Shown here piece by piece: positions 1 to 10,049 of a stretch of 58,650 nucleotides of DNA. The notes under the pieces are model-generated. The model did no database searches, was not told the origin of the DNA, and saw nothing but the letters and a program-made list of their open reading frames with translations. Positions within the stretch are counted from its first letter, which is position 1; every line of letters begins with the position of its first letter. The position numbers and the translations under genes are program-made. Source of the DNA: [Chlorobium] sp. 445 (GTDB taxonomy: Bacteria; Bacteroidota; Chlorobiia; Chlorobiales; Thermochlorobacteraceae); assembly GCA_002763895.1 (NCBI GenBank), contig NSLH01000017.1, forward strand, positions 1-58,650. Reading direction: 5' to 3'.

Positions 1-174
1 AAGAAGTTAGCTTGTAAGGTAAAAATTGATCTGAGTTGTGCACTTACTCATTGGCCATCCTTTGCTTCAAGTCCGGCTTCAAGCAGACTTGCAACAGCGC
101 TGCCGCATACCGTGCCAATAACTCTGCTTCAGTGAAAATTTGCGTGCACATATTCTTTCAAAAGAAGATACACG
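1..174. other. Unassigned left edge
   Basis: No gene is recognised here. One plus-strand frame is open from base 1 to a stop at 133-135 (44 codons), so it could be the tail of a gene outside the window, but its Ser/Ala/Leu-rich translation resembles nothing I know. The rest should hold the leader of the kinase gene starting at 175; no convincing promoter or RNA structure is visible. Confidence 0.3.
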
Positions 175-2253
175 ATGAACATGCACGAGTCTGATTTACA
201 TTCGCTTATCTTCATTCAGCGTGCTTTGCTTAAAGACAGTGAGGGCTGCTTGAACGATGTGTCAGAGAAACTTGCTGAGAGGCTTTCCCTTAATGCGGTC
301 TCAATCTACGATGCTTCGCCTCATTCCGATAGCTCAGTGGCTTTTCATCGTGTTGGCAGCACGCAAAAGAGGTCTGCTTCGCTGCCTGCCGCTTGTCTTC
401 CTTCTACACTTAGTTCGGAGCTAAGCCAACGTCTTAGCAAAAGAGAGACCGTGGAAGCGTTCGAGGAACAGGCTTTCATGCTCTACATTCCTTTTTGCCA
501 TGAGCAAGACATTTTAGGGTGCCTGCTACTTTGTGGCACTGCCACGCATCGCAACACGCTGTCTACTTCACCTTTAGTGCGTGCTGTTATAGACTCGCTT
601 GGCGATTACGCTCAGCGCAAACGTGCAGAAAGGCTGCACCTGCGCTCACCCTCTGATGCACTCCCTTCGCATACATTAGCGCTCGATGCTTCGCTTGCTC
701 AATCCATCTTTCTTGCCAGCATTAGCCATGAGATTCGCACACCAATGAATATCATGCTAGGCATGAGTGAGCTTTTGCTTGAGACACCGCTTTTGCCCGA
801 ACAACTTCACTATATTGAAACTTTCCGCCACGCTGGCACTTCACTGCTTAAACTCTTGAACGACCTCATTGAACTCTCTAAAATCGAGCCAAACCCGCTC
901 GAGATTCAGGCATCTACCTTTTCTCTTTTCTGCACTTTGAAATCACTCACAGAAATGGCGTCGGCAAAAGCCAAAGGAAAAGGCCTCGACTTGCACATGC
1001 GACTTGAGCCCAATGTGCCCGATCTTCTTCTTGGCGATGCCAAACGTGTTCAGCAAGCGCTACACTATTTGCTCGAGCATGTTATTAAATCCACTAAGCA
1101 AGGCAATCTTGAACTTTGCGTAGCGTTAGAGGCTACTCAATCCGACAGCGCAACACTACGCTTTGAGATAGCAGACAGCACGATTGGTATTGCAGAGCAA
1201 AAATTCGGCATCATTTCTGATCACTTCGCGCAAGCTGATTCATCTCGTCTGCTTCAGCATGGTAGCGCTGGACTTGGATTAGCGATTTGTAAGCAACTTG
1301 TCGATTCAATGGGCGGCACACTCTGGACAGAAATCAAACCGAATCACAGCCGTTGTCTTTGTGTGCACCTTACCTTTCGCCTTCCTAACAAACAGGAAAG
1401 TGTCGCGCAAGCACTTGAAGATAAATTCTTTCTTTTTGCAGATAGCGACCGTACCAGTCGGAACTTGTTACACACTTATTTCAGCCACAAAGGGCTGCAC
1501 GCCGTTTTTGTCAATACCTCTGACGAAGTGCTGCAGACGCTGCAAACTCTTATGTCTCAAGGTCAAACTTGCGCCGCCATTCTTGTCAACTCTCATTTAC
1601 CTGAGAAAGAACTCTGCGCAATATGTGATACGCTGACTGCGATAGCATCGCATACTACTATCGTTTTTTACAATGCTCGTCGACAAAGCGACATCCTGCG
1701 TTTAGAGCGGTTTCCAAATGTCTATCTCTTGCATGCCACTCAGTTCAATGAATTTGACTTGATACTTCAAAAAATTCTTTCTGCTTATCAGACCCAAAAC
1801 ACCATGTCTTCTTCAGCATTATCTTCAATAAACACTGTTTTACCTACGCCAAAGCCGCTTAAAATTTTGGTCGTCGATGATGGGCACGACAATCAACTTT
1901 TAATCAAAGCTTTCTTCAGAAAATTGCCATTTGAACTCCATATGGCGGAAAATGGGCGTACGGCTCTCAAACTTTTCCAAGAACAGCAATTTGATCTTGT
2001 ACTGATGGATTTGCAAATGCCCGATCTTGATGGTTACGCTGCCACAGCTGCTATGCGCAAGTGGGAAATGCAGCATCAAAAAATGAAGACGCCGATTATT
2101 GCTCTTTCTGCCTTTGCGCTGCAAGAGGAAAAAGATCGCGCGCTCAAAGCAGGTTGCGATGCATACCTGACGAAACCTGTCAAAAAAGACGCCTTGCTTA
2201 AAACGATTTATGCGTATTGCTCAGGATATGAAGAAAATCACCGTGCATGTTGA
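175..2253 (+). CDS. Hybrid sensor histidine kinase/response regulator with degenerate kinase core
   Basis: A 692-residue cytoplasmic hybrid kinase with no membrane segment. Order of parts: GAF-like N-terminus (about 20-150), HisKA with an intact H-box (SISHEIRTPMN, His185), HATPase_c (about 285-405), a first receiver (about 415-535) and a second receiver (about 563-685). The second receiver is intact: acidic pair D568/D569, phospho-acceptor D612 in LMDLQMPD, and Lys in YLTKPV. The ATPase domain is not. The N-box reads LHYLLEHVIKST, so the Mg-binding Asn is replaced by His302, and the G1 box reads DSTIGI. The first receiver has Asn472 where the phosphorylated Asp should be. Family knowledge says the N-box Asn is needed for catalysis, so autophosphorylation is doubtful. 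The Hpt domain that follows overlaps in another frame and may originally be fused. Confidence 0.9.
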   Translation: MNMHESDLHSLIFIQRALLKDSEGCLNDVSEKLAERLSLNAVSIYDASPHSDSSVAFHRVGSTQKRSASLPAACLPSTLSSELSQRLSKRETVEAFEEQAFMLYIPFCHEQDILGCLLLCGTATHRNTLSTSPLVRAVIDSLGDYAQRKRAERLHLRSPSDALPSHTLALDASLAQSIFLASISHEIRTPMNIMLGMSELLLETPLLPEQLHYIETFRHAGTSLLKLLNDLIELSKIEPNPLEIQASTFSLFCTLKSLTEMASAKAKGKGLDLHMRLEPNVPDLLLGDAKRVQQALHYLLEHVIKSTKQGNLELCVALEATQSDSATLRFEIADSTIGIAEQKFGIISDHFAQADSSRLLQHGSAGLGLAICKQLVDSMGGTLWTEIKPNHSRCLCVHLTFRLPNKQESVAQALEDKFFLFADSDRTSRNLLHTYFSHKGLHAVFVNTSDEVLQTLQTLMSQGQTCAAILVNSHLPEKELCAICDTLTAIASHTTIVFYNARRQSDILRLERFPNVYLLHATQFNEFDLILQKILSAYQTQNTMSSSALSSINTVLPTPKPLKILVVDDGHDNQLLIKAFFRKLPFELHMAENGRTALKLFQEQQFDLVLMDLQMPDLDGYAATAAMRKWEMQHQKMKTPIIALSAFALQEEKDRALKAGCDAYLTKPVKKDALLKTIYAYCSGYEENHRAC

Positions 2254-2536
2254 TGCGGAGTTGCAAGACATTGTGCCCCTGTTTTTAGAAAACCGACGCG
2301 CGGATGTCGCAAAACTTACTCATGCCGTACAAAATGGCATGCTTACTGAAGTCTATTCTATTGCCCACAACCTTGCAGGCACAGGTGCAGGCTATGGCTT
2401 TGAGGAAATTAGCCTCATCGGGCGCGCCATGTGCGATGCACTTAAAATGAATTACCTCGACGCGCTTCCTCCGCTTATCTCTCGCTTGCAGACTTATCTT
2501 GACGCGGTTGAAGTTGTTTATAGACCCTCAGAATAA
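2228..2536 (+). CDS. Histidine phosphotransfer (Hpt) domain protein, probably the C-terminus of the preceding kinase
   Basis: About 100 residues with the Hpt signature: the phospho-accepting His sits in IAHNLAGTGAGYGF, followed by a second amphipathic helix. The start of the domain, VDAELQDIVPLFLENRR, resembles the Hpt domains fused to the C-terminus of hybrid kinases. The gene overlaps the kinase stop in a shifted frame. Starts at ATG 2210 or 2228 are both possible; 2228 gives the tighter domain boundary. Removing one A from the A4 run at 2234-2237 would join kinase and Hpt into one continuous protein, so the split may be an artefact. If separate, it would receive phosphate from the second receiver of the kinase or donate to it. 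Confidence 0.75.
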   Translation: MKKITVHVDAELQDIVPLFLENRRADVAKLTHAVQNGMLTEVYSIAHNLAGTGAGYGFEEISLIGRAMCDALKMNYLDALPPLISRLQTYLDAVEVVYRPSE

Positions 2537-2633
2537 ATTTTCTTCTACTTTGCAACGATTCGTGCACTTCTCTTGTTAAATCGTCCAAATCGACCAATGC
2601 AAAAAAACGGACATATAAAACGGACCTATTTTT

Positions 2634-3290
2634 ATGAAAGAGAGATTAGACAACTCCACACAACAGCACTCCTGCTACCGCACTTCATCACGCTCTCAGA
2701 GTACTTCTGCCACCGTTGCAAAGTCTGAACTCTTGAAAGAGTCAGTCTTTAATGCTACACTGTTTAGTGGGCTCTGTGCGTTTTTCTGTCTTATTTTTTC
2801 ATTTCACTGGCAAGGTGCAATTTATGGCGCAACCTTTGGGATGCTTTTTGGTACACTCTGCTTCTGGACTACACGCATACTCACTCGGCATCTCGGCGAT
2901 GTATTTGGTAGTATTCTCCTCTATGGGTTTGCAGGTACTGCCTCAGGTGCACTTGCTGGCGGACTTACAAAAGTTATCTGCACGCCAATTGCTTCCATCG
3001 TCCTTGATGCTATCTACGGCAATACAATTGGCGAACCCGAGCGCGCCTTCTACGCAATTGTCTATGCTGGCTTCTTGGGCGGATTCTTTGGTTTAGCGCA
3101 AGCCTTGTTCTTTGATGGTTCTCGTGCTATTGATGCTGCGGAAGGTAAACCTATTGTCATCAAAACAGAATTAGAGGAGAAAAAGCCGAGTGTAGAGCCT
3201 ACACCGCCGAAAAAGACTACACCATCACTCAAGCCACGCTACCGTGTGCCAAAAGAACTTGTCAGAGAAAGTTTTTTTAGTGAGAATTAA
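2634..3290 (+). CDS. Hypothetical membrane protein, about four transmembrane segments
   Basis: 218 residues, not assigned to a family. A polar Ser/Thr-rich N-terminus (1-40) is followed by about four hydrophobic, Gly/Ala-rich segments between residues 43 and 165, including a G-A-T-F-G-M-L-F-G-T type stretch that recalls glycine-zipper packing. The tail is soluble, rich in Lys, Pro and Thr (about 170-218). It lies 97 bases after the Hpt gene on the same strand and is followed by a good intrinsic terminator at 3369-3396, so it ends the first transcription unit. No catalytic motif is visible. Confidence 0.65.
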   Translation: MKERLDNSTQQHSCYRTSSRSQSTSATVAKSELLKESVFNATLFSGLCAFFCLIFSFHWQGAIYGATFGMLFGTLCFWTTRILTRHLGDVFGSILLYGFAGTASGALAGGLTKVICTPIASIVLDAIYGNTIGEPERAFYAIVYAGFLGGFFGLAQALFFDGSRAIDAAEGKPIVIKTELEEKKPSVEPTPPKKTTPSLKPRYRVPKELVRESFFSEN

Positions 3291-3368
3291 GGTCGCATCC
3301 GCCATGCTTTGAGTTGCAGCAGTTTGTTTTTGCGTGTCAGACATCACTGATGCTGCAAGTCTCAAGAT

Positions 3369-3396
3369 GCCCATGTCTATCTGCATGGGCTTTTTT
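3369..3396 (+). terminator. Intrinsic terminator after the membrane-protein gene
   Basis: A perfect 7-bp GC-rich stem (GCCCATG 3369-3375 with CATGGGC 3384-3390), an 8-base loop and a run of six T (3391-3396). It lies 79 bases after the stop at 3290. The der gene on the other strand ends at 3466, so this also separates the two convergent units. Confidence 0.85.
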
Positions 3397-3465
3397 CCTT
3401 TCACTTCAAATTGCTTTTTATCGGTTTTTACTTTGCTCTCGTGCCTGTCATCATGTTTCGCCACT

Positions 3466-4779
3466 TCACTTCTGTCTGAATTGCACCTCAATCGGCACCC
3501 CTCTGAAGCCGAACTTTTCTCTGATGAGGCGCTCAACAAACTTTCTGTAACTTTCTGGCACTAGCTTCGCATTGCCTGCATAAAAAGCAAAGAGTGGCGG
3601 CTCAACTGCAAGTTGTGTAATGTATTTGACTTTGATTTCCTTACCAGATTTTGACCATGGTGGTGAGCGCTGAATTTCTGGCAGCAGCATGCGGTTCAGG
3701 AGACTTGTCTCAATGCGTGTGCGACGTGCTTCCCAAATTTCCTTTGCAAGGTCAATGGCTTTGAAGACACGCTGCTTCGTTACTGCTGAAACCGTAAGGA
3801 CGGGCAAATAAGACAGCGACTTTAACTCTGCGGCGACAGCGTCTCTAAACACCTCTGCGGTTTTTGCGTCTTTTTCAATCAAATCCCATTTGTTGATAGC
3901 AATTAGCGCCCCACACTTGCGCTCCAACGCCATGTTGATAATACGCAGGTCTTGCTTTTCAATGCCTTGTGTGGCATCGATTATCACAATTGCCACATCA
4001 GCGCGTTCTAAGGCTTTCTCTGTGCGCGTGGTACTAAAAAATTCTACGTCTTCTTCTACCTTGGCACGTTTGCGCAGTCCTGCTGTATCAATCAAGATAA
4101 AGTCTTGTCCATTTCGTTTGAACGCGCTGTCAATAGAATCACGCGTTGTACCGGCAATCTGCGTTACAATCTGGCGCTCTTCGCCTAACACCGCATTGAC
4201 AAAACTTGACTTACCTACGTTTGGGCGCCCCACCACCGCTAACTTCACCACGCTAAATTGACTTTGCTCCTTTTCAGGCAGTGATGGAAAAGACTTTACG
4301 ATATCGTCTAAAAGTTCTGCGACCCCGAGCCCTTGCTCACCAGCAATAAAATATGGCTCGCCTAAGCCTAACTTTCGGAATGCTTCCGCATCGGCACGCA
4401 GCACATCGCTATCGACTTTGTTTACAGCAAGATAGACTTTCTTCTGGGCAGCTTTTTTGCGCAACAGGTCGGCAACTTCGACATCAACATCGGTGATTCC
4501 AGCGCGCACATCGCATACGAAGATAATCGCATCAGCTTCTTCTATTGCCAACATTGCTTGTGAAAGCACTGCACGGCTGATTGCATCTTCTTCTTTGGTA
4601 TAGCCACCTGTATCCACCAAAAGAAAGGTTCGCCCACACCAGTCTGCATCAAGCACATTACGATCACGTGTAACGCCCGGCTGATCATCGACAATCGCAT
4701 GCCTTTTCCCTATAATGCGGTTGAAGAGCGTCGATTTGCCGACATTTGGGCGACCGATTATCGCCACAGTTGGCTTCAT
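3466..4779 (-). CDS. der: Ribosome-assembly GTPase Der (EngA)
   Basis: 437 residues, the usual Der length, with the diagnostic tandem GTPase domains. Domain 1 (about 4-165) has GRPNVGKSTLFNR and DTGGY; domain 2 (about 178-345) has GRPNVGKSSFVNA and DTAGLRKR with an NKWD-type G4 motif. A KH-like domain fills the C-terminus (about 350-437). Der is essential in most bacteria and acts in 50S subunit maturation. It is the last gene of a minus-strand run, 16 bases after the sbcC-like gene, and is intact here. Confidence 0.97.
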   Translation of the reverse strand: MKPTVAIIGRPNVGKSTLFNRIIGKRHAIVDDQPGVTRDRNVLDADWCGRTFLLVDTGGYTKEEDAISRAVLSQAMLAIEEADAIIFVCDVRAGITDVDVEVADLLRKKAAQKKVYLAVNKVDSDVLRADAEAFRKLGLGEPYFIAGEQGLGVAELLDDIVKSFPSLPEKEQSQFSVVKLAVVGRPNVGKSSFVNAVLGEERQIVTQIAGTTRDSIDSAFKRNGQDFILIDTAGLRKRAKVEEDVEFFSTTRTEKALERADVAIVIIDATQGIEKQDLRIINMALERKCGALIAINKWDLIEKDAKTAEVFRDAVAAELKSLSYLPVLTVSAVTKQRVFKAIDLAKEIWEARRTRIETSLLNRMLLPEIQRSPPWSKSGKEIKVKYITQLAVEPPLFAFYAGNAKLVPESYRKFVERLIREKFGFRGVPIEVQFRQK

Positions 4780-4795
4780 GCTTCAAGACACCGCA

Positions 4796-7415
4796 TTAGT
4801 TGAATTCCACCTCAAAGCGAGAGCCGCTGGCAGCATCTTTGCTAACAAAAATTTTAGTCTCAAATTGTTCATGCAGTTTATCCAGATGGGTAACGATGAA
4901 CACTTTCTCGAAGTCGTCTTTGACAACATTAATCGCTTCAAGCATAGCATCTAAGCCCTCCTTATCTTGTGAGCCGAACCCTTCGTCAATCACAAGCATT
5001 TTAGGACCGAAACCATGCTGCGCTGTCAGAAGTTTGCAGATGGCTACACGTAAAGCAAAATCCATACGAAATCTTTCTCCGCCTGAAAATGTGTTGTAAT
5101 CGCGCACTGCTCCGCTTGCGTCACTGATATAAATATCCAGAGACTCCACAACTTTCTCGTTTTGCTGCTGGCGTCTTGTTTCAATGTTCAACGCAAGATG
5201 ATTGTTAGTTAGGTTCTGCAAAATGCGATTTGCTTCTTGCTCAATAAGGGGCACAGCTTCTTCAATCAAGACGCTTTGAATACCTCTTACGCCACAGACT
5301 TCTTCTATGTATTTGTAAAGCTCTATCTCTTCTGCATTTGCACTTTTTTCGCGCTTTTTTTGCTCGAGTTCTTCCCGCCTCTTTTCAAGCTCGTTCAGAC
5401 GCTCTTGTAGAGAATTTACTTTCACTGTTTTGTCTGTTATCTCTTTATTGCAGTCGTTGAGACTTTCTTGCAGTTTTAACTTTCTTTTTCTCTGAGATTT
5501 TGAGTGCTTCCACTTCTTTTCTCAAGTCTTCTACTTTTTTTTGCACCTTATCTTTTTTACTCTTGAGTTGCTCTAGTTCATCTCTGAGCTCAACAATTTT
5601 TTTGGTGCATTTCTCCAAATTTTGTGCGGCAGTTTTGATTTTCTCGAGCTCTACAGGTACTTTGGCTAATTTCTCCAATTGCTTTCGTAGTGCAGCATGC
5701 TGCTCTGCATTATAGCCCAGCGCACTGAGTTCATTTTGCAGACTGGTCTCTTGCTGCTTGAGTTCTGTAGCAAAACTTTCCGACTGCAATTGTTCGCGAA
5801 GCACTTTTATTTTCTGATCTGATTCTGCCAGCATCTGACACGTTTGCCGCAGATTTTCCTCGGAGTGCTCAAAATTTTCTAACACACTTGTAGCACGTGC
5901 AATTTTGTTTCCAATCTCTTTTGCATCTTTCTCATTTTTTTCTCTCTCAGCGATAGCTTTCCTTATGTCTGCAATTTTGAGCTCAATCTCACGCGCTCGC
6001 TGATTTAGCATGTCACTTTCAGTTTTGAGTGTGCGGTACTGTTCACGGTAATCTGTCAGCACTTTTTCTCGTCGCTCTGGGGTCAGCTCTGAATGACAAA
6101 CAGGGCAGTTCGTTTCCTTGAGTTCTTTGAATGCTTTACCTTTTTCTTCAATCTCGCTCATCTGTTGCTTACAGCTCTGCACTTTGGCAGCAATTGTACC
6201 GCTTTCTTTAGCAAGATTTTCTGCATCGCTGCGTAGCTTAGGCAAATCAGCAATCATACCTTGCAAAGTGTTGAGCTTTTCTCGAAGTTGCGCAAGTTCT
6301 GTTTGTGCTTCGTGCTTACGATTGATTTCGTTTTGGTATCGCGCTTCCTCTTTTCTCAACATCTCGAGGCGCTGCCACTCGCTTTTTATCTCTTGCTCGA
6401 GGTTTTGACGCGCAAGCTGAATCTGACTTTGCGTGTCTCGGAGTTTCTCTCTGAGTCTGCGATAGTGCTCAGCCACACCCTCGAGAGCATTTAATTCAGC
6501 TTTGAGTCGTTCATATTCTTTTACATCTTGTTCAACCTGCTCGCGCTTGGAGAGCTCTTCAGTTAGTATGCTTTTTTCTCGTTCCTGCTCTTCGATTTGC
6601 TTCTGGCGCTCCTCTGCCTGAGTCTCGATATAGCGTAAATGTGAGCTTTCAGTGGCTAAATCAATTTCTTTTTGTTTGATCTCTTCAAGTTCTTTTTCAC
6701 ACTGTGCAAGTTCATCATCCAGTTTTGCTTTTTGCTGCATAAGTTCTGATAAGCGTGCCTGTGCAGCATCAAAGTCTTGTCTTACTTTTGGCTCCTCTTC
6801 AAGTTCACGCCCTAATAGTTCAAGGTACGGTGTCAGTTGTTCATCTTTTTGCTCAAATTTTTTGCGTCTCTCTTTTGCAGCCTCTGCTATTTTTGCATAA
6901 CGCTCAATCTGCAGAATTTCCGCAAGAATTTCTTTGCGCTTTGTGGGACTTTGCACCGTAAATTCATTTGAACGCCCCTGCAGTAAAAACACAGAGTTGA
7001 TAAAGGTATCGTAAGACACGCCGACAACGCGCAAGATTTTCTCACTGGTTTCTCTAATATTATTTCCACTTAGCGGCATGAATTGTTCTCGTTCAGCATT
7101 CCAGCAAAAAAATTCTACGCTTTGTTGTGCAGTATTTCCTGAGCGTCTTGCAGTGCGCACAATTCGGTAGAGTTCTTCATCTTTTTCAAACTCCAATTCT
7201 ACTCTTGCTTGTTCTGCACCCTGTCGAATTACGTCTCTATTTCTGCCACGAGGGCTTTCGCCCCAGATACACCATGCAATAGATTCTAATAAACTTGACT
7301 TACCTGCACCATTTTTTCCTACAATACAAGCTACATGGAATTGGTCAAAGTGCAGTTCGCAAGGCTCTTCACCGTAAGAGAGAAAGTTTATTAGACGTAG
7401 TCGCTTTGGAGTCAT
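4796..7415 (-). CDS. sbcC: SbcC/Rad50-like SMC-type ATPase (one frameshift)
   Basis: Two adjacent frames make one protein of about 870 residues. The N-terminal part (7415-5445) has the ABC head with Walker A GKNGAGKSSLLES near residue 35, then long coiled coil broken by a zinc-hook motif CPVC (Cys437 and Cys440). The C-terminal part (to 4796) resumes coiled coil and ends with the signature TFSGGERFRMDFALRVA and Walker B MLVIDEGFGSQD. The frames meet at a T5 run at 5485-5489 (A5 in the mRNA). Losing one base there gives an uninterrupted reading frame. Rad50/SbcC proteins hold DNA ends together with the Mre11/SbcD nuclease. No sbcD is adjacent; the gene overlaps by an ATGA the unknown 565-residue gene upstream, so the two are probably translationally coupled. 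Confidence 0.92.
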
Positions 7416-9046
7416 GACTGTGAGGAATTTAGGGTTTTGTTGAAATGTCGGTCAAAGACTGTATCAGTAAGCTTCACAGCTTCCATAGAATATTCATCAA
7501 CGTCGTAACGACGAAACACTTCTTGGTCGAGATAGAGCGAGGCTTCGCGCCAAGTTTGTTTTTGATTGAGCGCCGCAATAGCTTTTTCATAATTTTCTTC
7601 ACTGCCTTTGAAGACGCGCTTGATGATTTTCTTGCGGTCGCTCAGGGTAATCATCATGCGCAAATCTTTGAGTTCACTTTTCGTGCTTGGTGGCGGCACC
7701 ACTTTCACAGGCAGCAGTGCGCCCTGCGCTCGATGAATGGATTTCGAGCTCTCTTTTGGACTTTCCTTTAGACTTTCAGGGCTGCTCTTAGTGCTGCTCT
7801 CTGGCGACACTTGAATTTGTGAGCTCGTTTGTTTAACAGGCTGGTGCTGCTCTTGTTGCAGGCTTGGTGGGCTTTGCAGTTTTGCACTGTCTGTTGGCGC
7901 TATCACCTTACTAGGCAGCGCTGCAAACTCTGCTGGTGTTGGAGCACTTTCTGCTTTTGCCGCAATAGGTGCTGGCACGGGGTCTTGTGTAGGCGGCGCC
8001 GGCAAAGCACCCTCTTTTGATGCTGGGTCTGCTGATAGCGTTGGTGCAGGTACAGCTGGCGGATTTGTTTCTGCGGTCTCTTTGAGCAAGGCTAAGCTTT
8101 GTAGATGCGTGCCCGACTTTGGGAGTGTAGCGTCAGCGAGAGTTTGCGGCGTGCTTTCTGAGACGTTTTGCGTCTCTGTGTCATCGATCTGTATCGCATT
8201 GAGCAGATTTTCATCTAAGAGATTGCGCGAGAGATGCGACATCAAGGTTTCTTCAAATTCAGGTGAGACTTTGATGGTCTTGCGCTTGCGCAGCAGCGGT
8301 GTAATGTCGCCTTCAAAGAGCCAAATCATATCATCTTTTGCAATTGCATCAATGCCATGCTCACGCAGTTGGGTCAACAGGCTCAGTGGGGCTAAGGCAT
8401 CTTTTTCTCTTAGGAAAAGCTGCAGCTCGCTGATAGGCACTTTTGCTTCGCCGCCCAGAAAGTAGAAATCGCAGAGCGGCTCCAAGAGATGCGCCCATTC
8501 TGCTGGAGAGTATGTTGCACATACTTTTTTGTCAATCTCACTAATGAGTTTTTCGAAGCGCTCTTCTGGTAGCGACTCGATTTGCTTTTTTGCAAGGTAC
8601 TTACGCAGCACTTCGGAGAGATAGGCATATTCCACAAATGGCTCTAACATTGCGCTGAGCGCCTCAACTTTGAGTTCATAACTCTCTGCGTAGAGATACT
8701 TTCCAAGAAAATGCTGTGGACGTACAAGATATTCTGCAGTCAAACGTGCGGTGCGTCTTAGTAGCTTTAGGCAATCTTCACGTGTCAGGACGGACAATTT
8801 TGCAGCATTATCTGCCAGCGCATTACGCAAGGCTTCTAGCGAACTATGACCAAAGAGAAATTTTTCGGATTTAAATCGGCGCAATTCTTCGCGCGCTTCA
8901 CGGCGCAGTTCGACAAAAAAGAGATTCTTGAACAGTGCAGGGAATGGCAAGAGTTGTAGCGCTGAATAGGAAATTTCGGAGAGCTCACCTAAGTGCAAAG
9001 CAAGTCTATCGGCCACTTTGTCGTAAATCGGCGTGGTGCTGTTCAT
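7412..9046 (-). CDS. Unknown protein coupled to the sbcC-like gene
   Basis: About 544 residues from the ATG at 9046 (an upstream start at 9109 adds an unlikely 21-residue extension). I do not recognise the family. The N-terminal 290 residues are charged and helical with repeated Leu/Phe-rich stretches. A low-complexity linker rich in Pro, Ala, Ser, Thr and Gln follows, with long Ser/Lys/Glu stretches. The last 100 residues form a compact conserved-looking segment with LRMMITLSDRKKIIKRVF and a YDVDEYS motif. No signal peptide or membrane segment is seen. Its TGA stop overlaps the ATG of the sbcC-like gene, the place where sbcD normally sits. No phosphodiesterase motif of Mre11/SbcD is present, so it is not a disguised SbcD. 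Confidence 0.7.
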   Translation of the reverse strand: MNSTTPIYDKVADRLALHLGELSEISYSALQLLPFPALFKNLFFVELRREAREELRRFKSEKFLFGHSSLEALRNALADNAAKLSVLTREDCLKLLRRTARLTAEYLVRPQHFLGKYLYAESYELKVEALSAMLEPFVEYAYLSEVLRKYLAKKQIESLPEERFEKLISEIDKKVCATYSPAEWAHLLEPLCDFYFLGGEAKVPISELQLFLREKDALAPLSLLTQLREHGIDAIAKDDMIWLFEGDITPLLRKRKTIKVSPEFEETLMSHLSRNLLDENLLNAIQIDDTETQNVSESTPQTLADATLPKSGTHLQSLALLKETAETNPPAVPAPTLSADPASKEGALPAPPTQDPVPAPIAAKAESAPTPAEFAALPSKVIAPTDSAKLQSPPSLQQEQHQPVKQTSSQIQVSPESSTKSSPESLKESPKESSKSIHRAQGALLPVKVVPPPSTKSELKDLRMMITLSDRKKIIKRVFKGSEENYEKAIAALNQKQTWREASLYLDQEVFRRYDVDEYSMEAVKLTDTVFDRHFNKTLNSSQS

Positions 9047-9155
9047 AGTCGATAAGGTTATTTTTTTAAAATACAGATCTGCACTAAAGCTGCATGATTG
9101 CAAGCTCATGCGCGTTAGTTGTGGGTACAGGAATCTTACGCTATTGCGTGACTTC

Positions 9156-10049
9156 TTATCCGAAGCGACCTAAAATGTAGTCTTCGGTAATTTTTTGTTC
9201 AGGTTTCGTGAAGATTTTTTCGGTCGAGTCATACTCGATCAATTCACCTTGCATCATAAACGCGGTACGGTCACTCACACGGGCAGCTTGTTGCATGTTG
9301 TGCGTTACAATCACAAAGGTATACTGACCTTTCAACATGTCAATCAAATCTTCAACTCTTTGCGTGGAGATAGGGTCTAAGGCAGAGCAGGGCTCATCCA
9401 TGAGAAGAATTTCGGGCTCAGTTGCTAATGCACGTGCGATACACAGACGCTGCTGCTGTCCTCCAGAGAGCCCCATTGCATTGCTTTGCAACCGATCTTT
9501 GACTTCATCCCAAAGCGCAGCTTGCTTAAGCGATCGCTCGACAATCTCATCGATTTGCGACTTTGTGTAGCCCCCAATAAGCCGTAAGCCAAAGGCAACA
9601 TTTTCATAGATTGATTTAGGGAACGGGTTTGGCTTTTGAAACACCATCCCGATACGACGCCTCAACATATTTACATCAACTTGTGGTGCATAGATATCCT
9701 CACCCTCAAAGAAAATTTTGCCCTCTATACGCGCTGGATATGAGACTTCATGAATGCGATTGATGGATTTAAGCAGCGTAGATTTGCCGCAGCCTGATGG
9801 ACCAATCAGTGCCACAACCTCGCCGCGCTTGACCTCCATCGTGATACCATGAAGTGCAGCCTTGACACTACTGCCGTAGAAGAACTTGAAGTCCTTGACA
9901 CTCAAAATTACTTTGTTCGACAGGCGATTAGTGTGCTTTACCTTATCAGATTCGGCACGGAAAACAGGCGTATTATCCACAGCTGGTGGATTGGTTTGGA
10001 ACACGGGCGTAACTTTGGGCTCCGAAGATTGTGAGTCGTTCTGCAGCAT
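9156..10049 (-). CDS. pstB: Phosphate ABC transporter ATP-binding protein PstB
   Basis: 297 residues: a poorly conserved 45-residue N-terminal extension, then a complete PstB ATPase with Walker [11 protein letters not shown]-loop, signature LSGGQQQR and Walker [14 protein letters not shown], plus the PstB-typical SINRIHE and YNVAFGLR-like regions. It energises high-affinity phosphate uptake through PstCA at the inner membrane. None of pstS, pstC, pstA or phoU is adjacent on either side, so this is an isolated copy or the rest lies elsewhere. It starts the minus-strand run that continues into the unknown 565-residue gene, sbcC and der. Confidence 0.95.
   Translation of the reverse strand: MLQNDSQSSEPKVTPVFQTNPPAVDNTPVFRAESDKVKHTNRLSNKVILSVKDFKFFYGSSVKAALHGITMEVKRGEVVALIGPSGCGKSTLLKSINRIHEVSYPARIEGKIFFEGEDIYAPQVDVNMLRRRIGMVFQKPNPFPKSIYENVAFGLRLIGGYTKSQIDEIVERSLKQAALWDEVKDRLQSNAMGLSGGQQQRLCIARALATEPEILLMDEPCSALDPISTQRVEDLIDMLKGQYTFVIVTHNMQQAARVSDRTAFMMQGELIEYDSTEKIFTKPEQKITEDYILGRFG

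Noticed and set aside
5425-5445. Programmed frameshift in sbcC
   Set aside because: The A5 run could slip, but similar breaks at unrelated genes across the window, with both +1 and -1 changes, favour sequencing error over a regulatory signal.
7412-9109. Missing SbcD inside the 565-residue protein
   Set aside because: No metal-binding phosphoesterase motifs (D-x-H, G-N-H-D) are seen in it.
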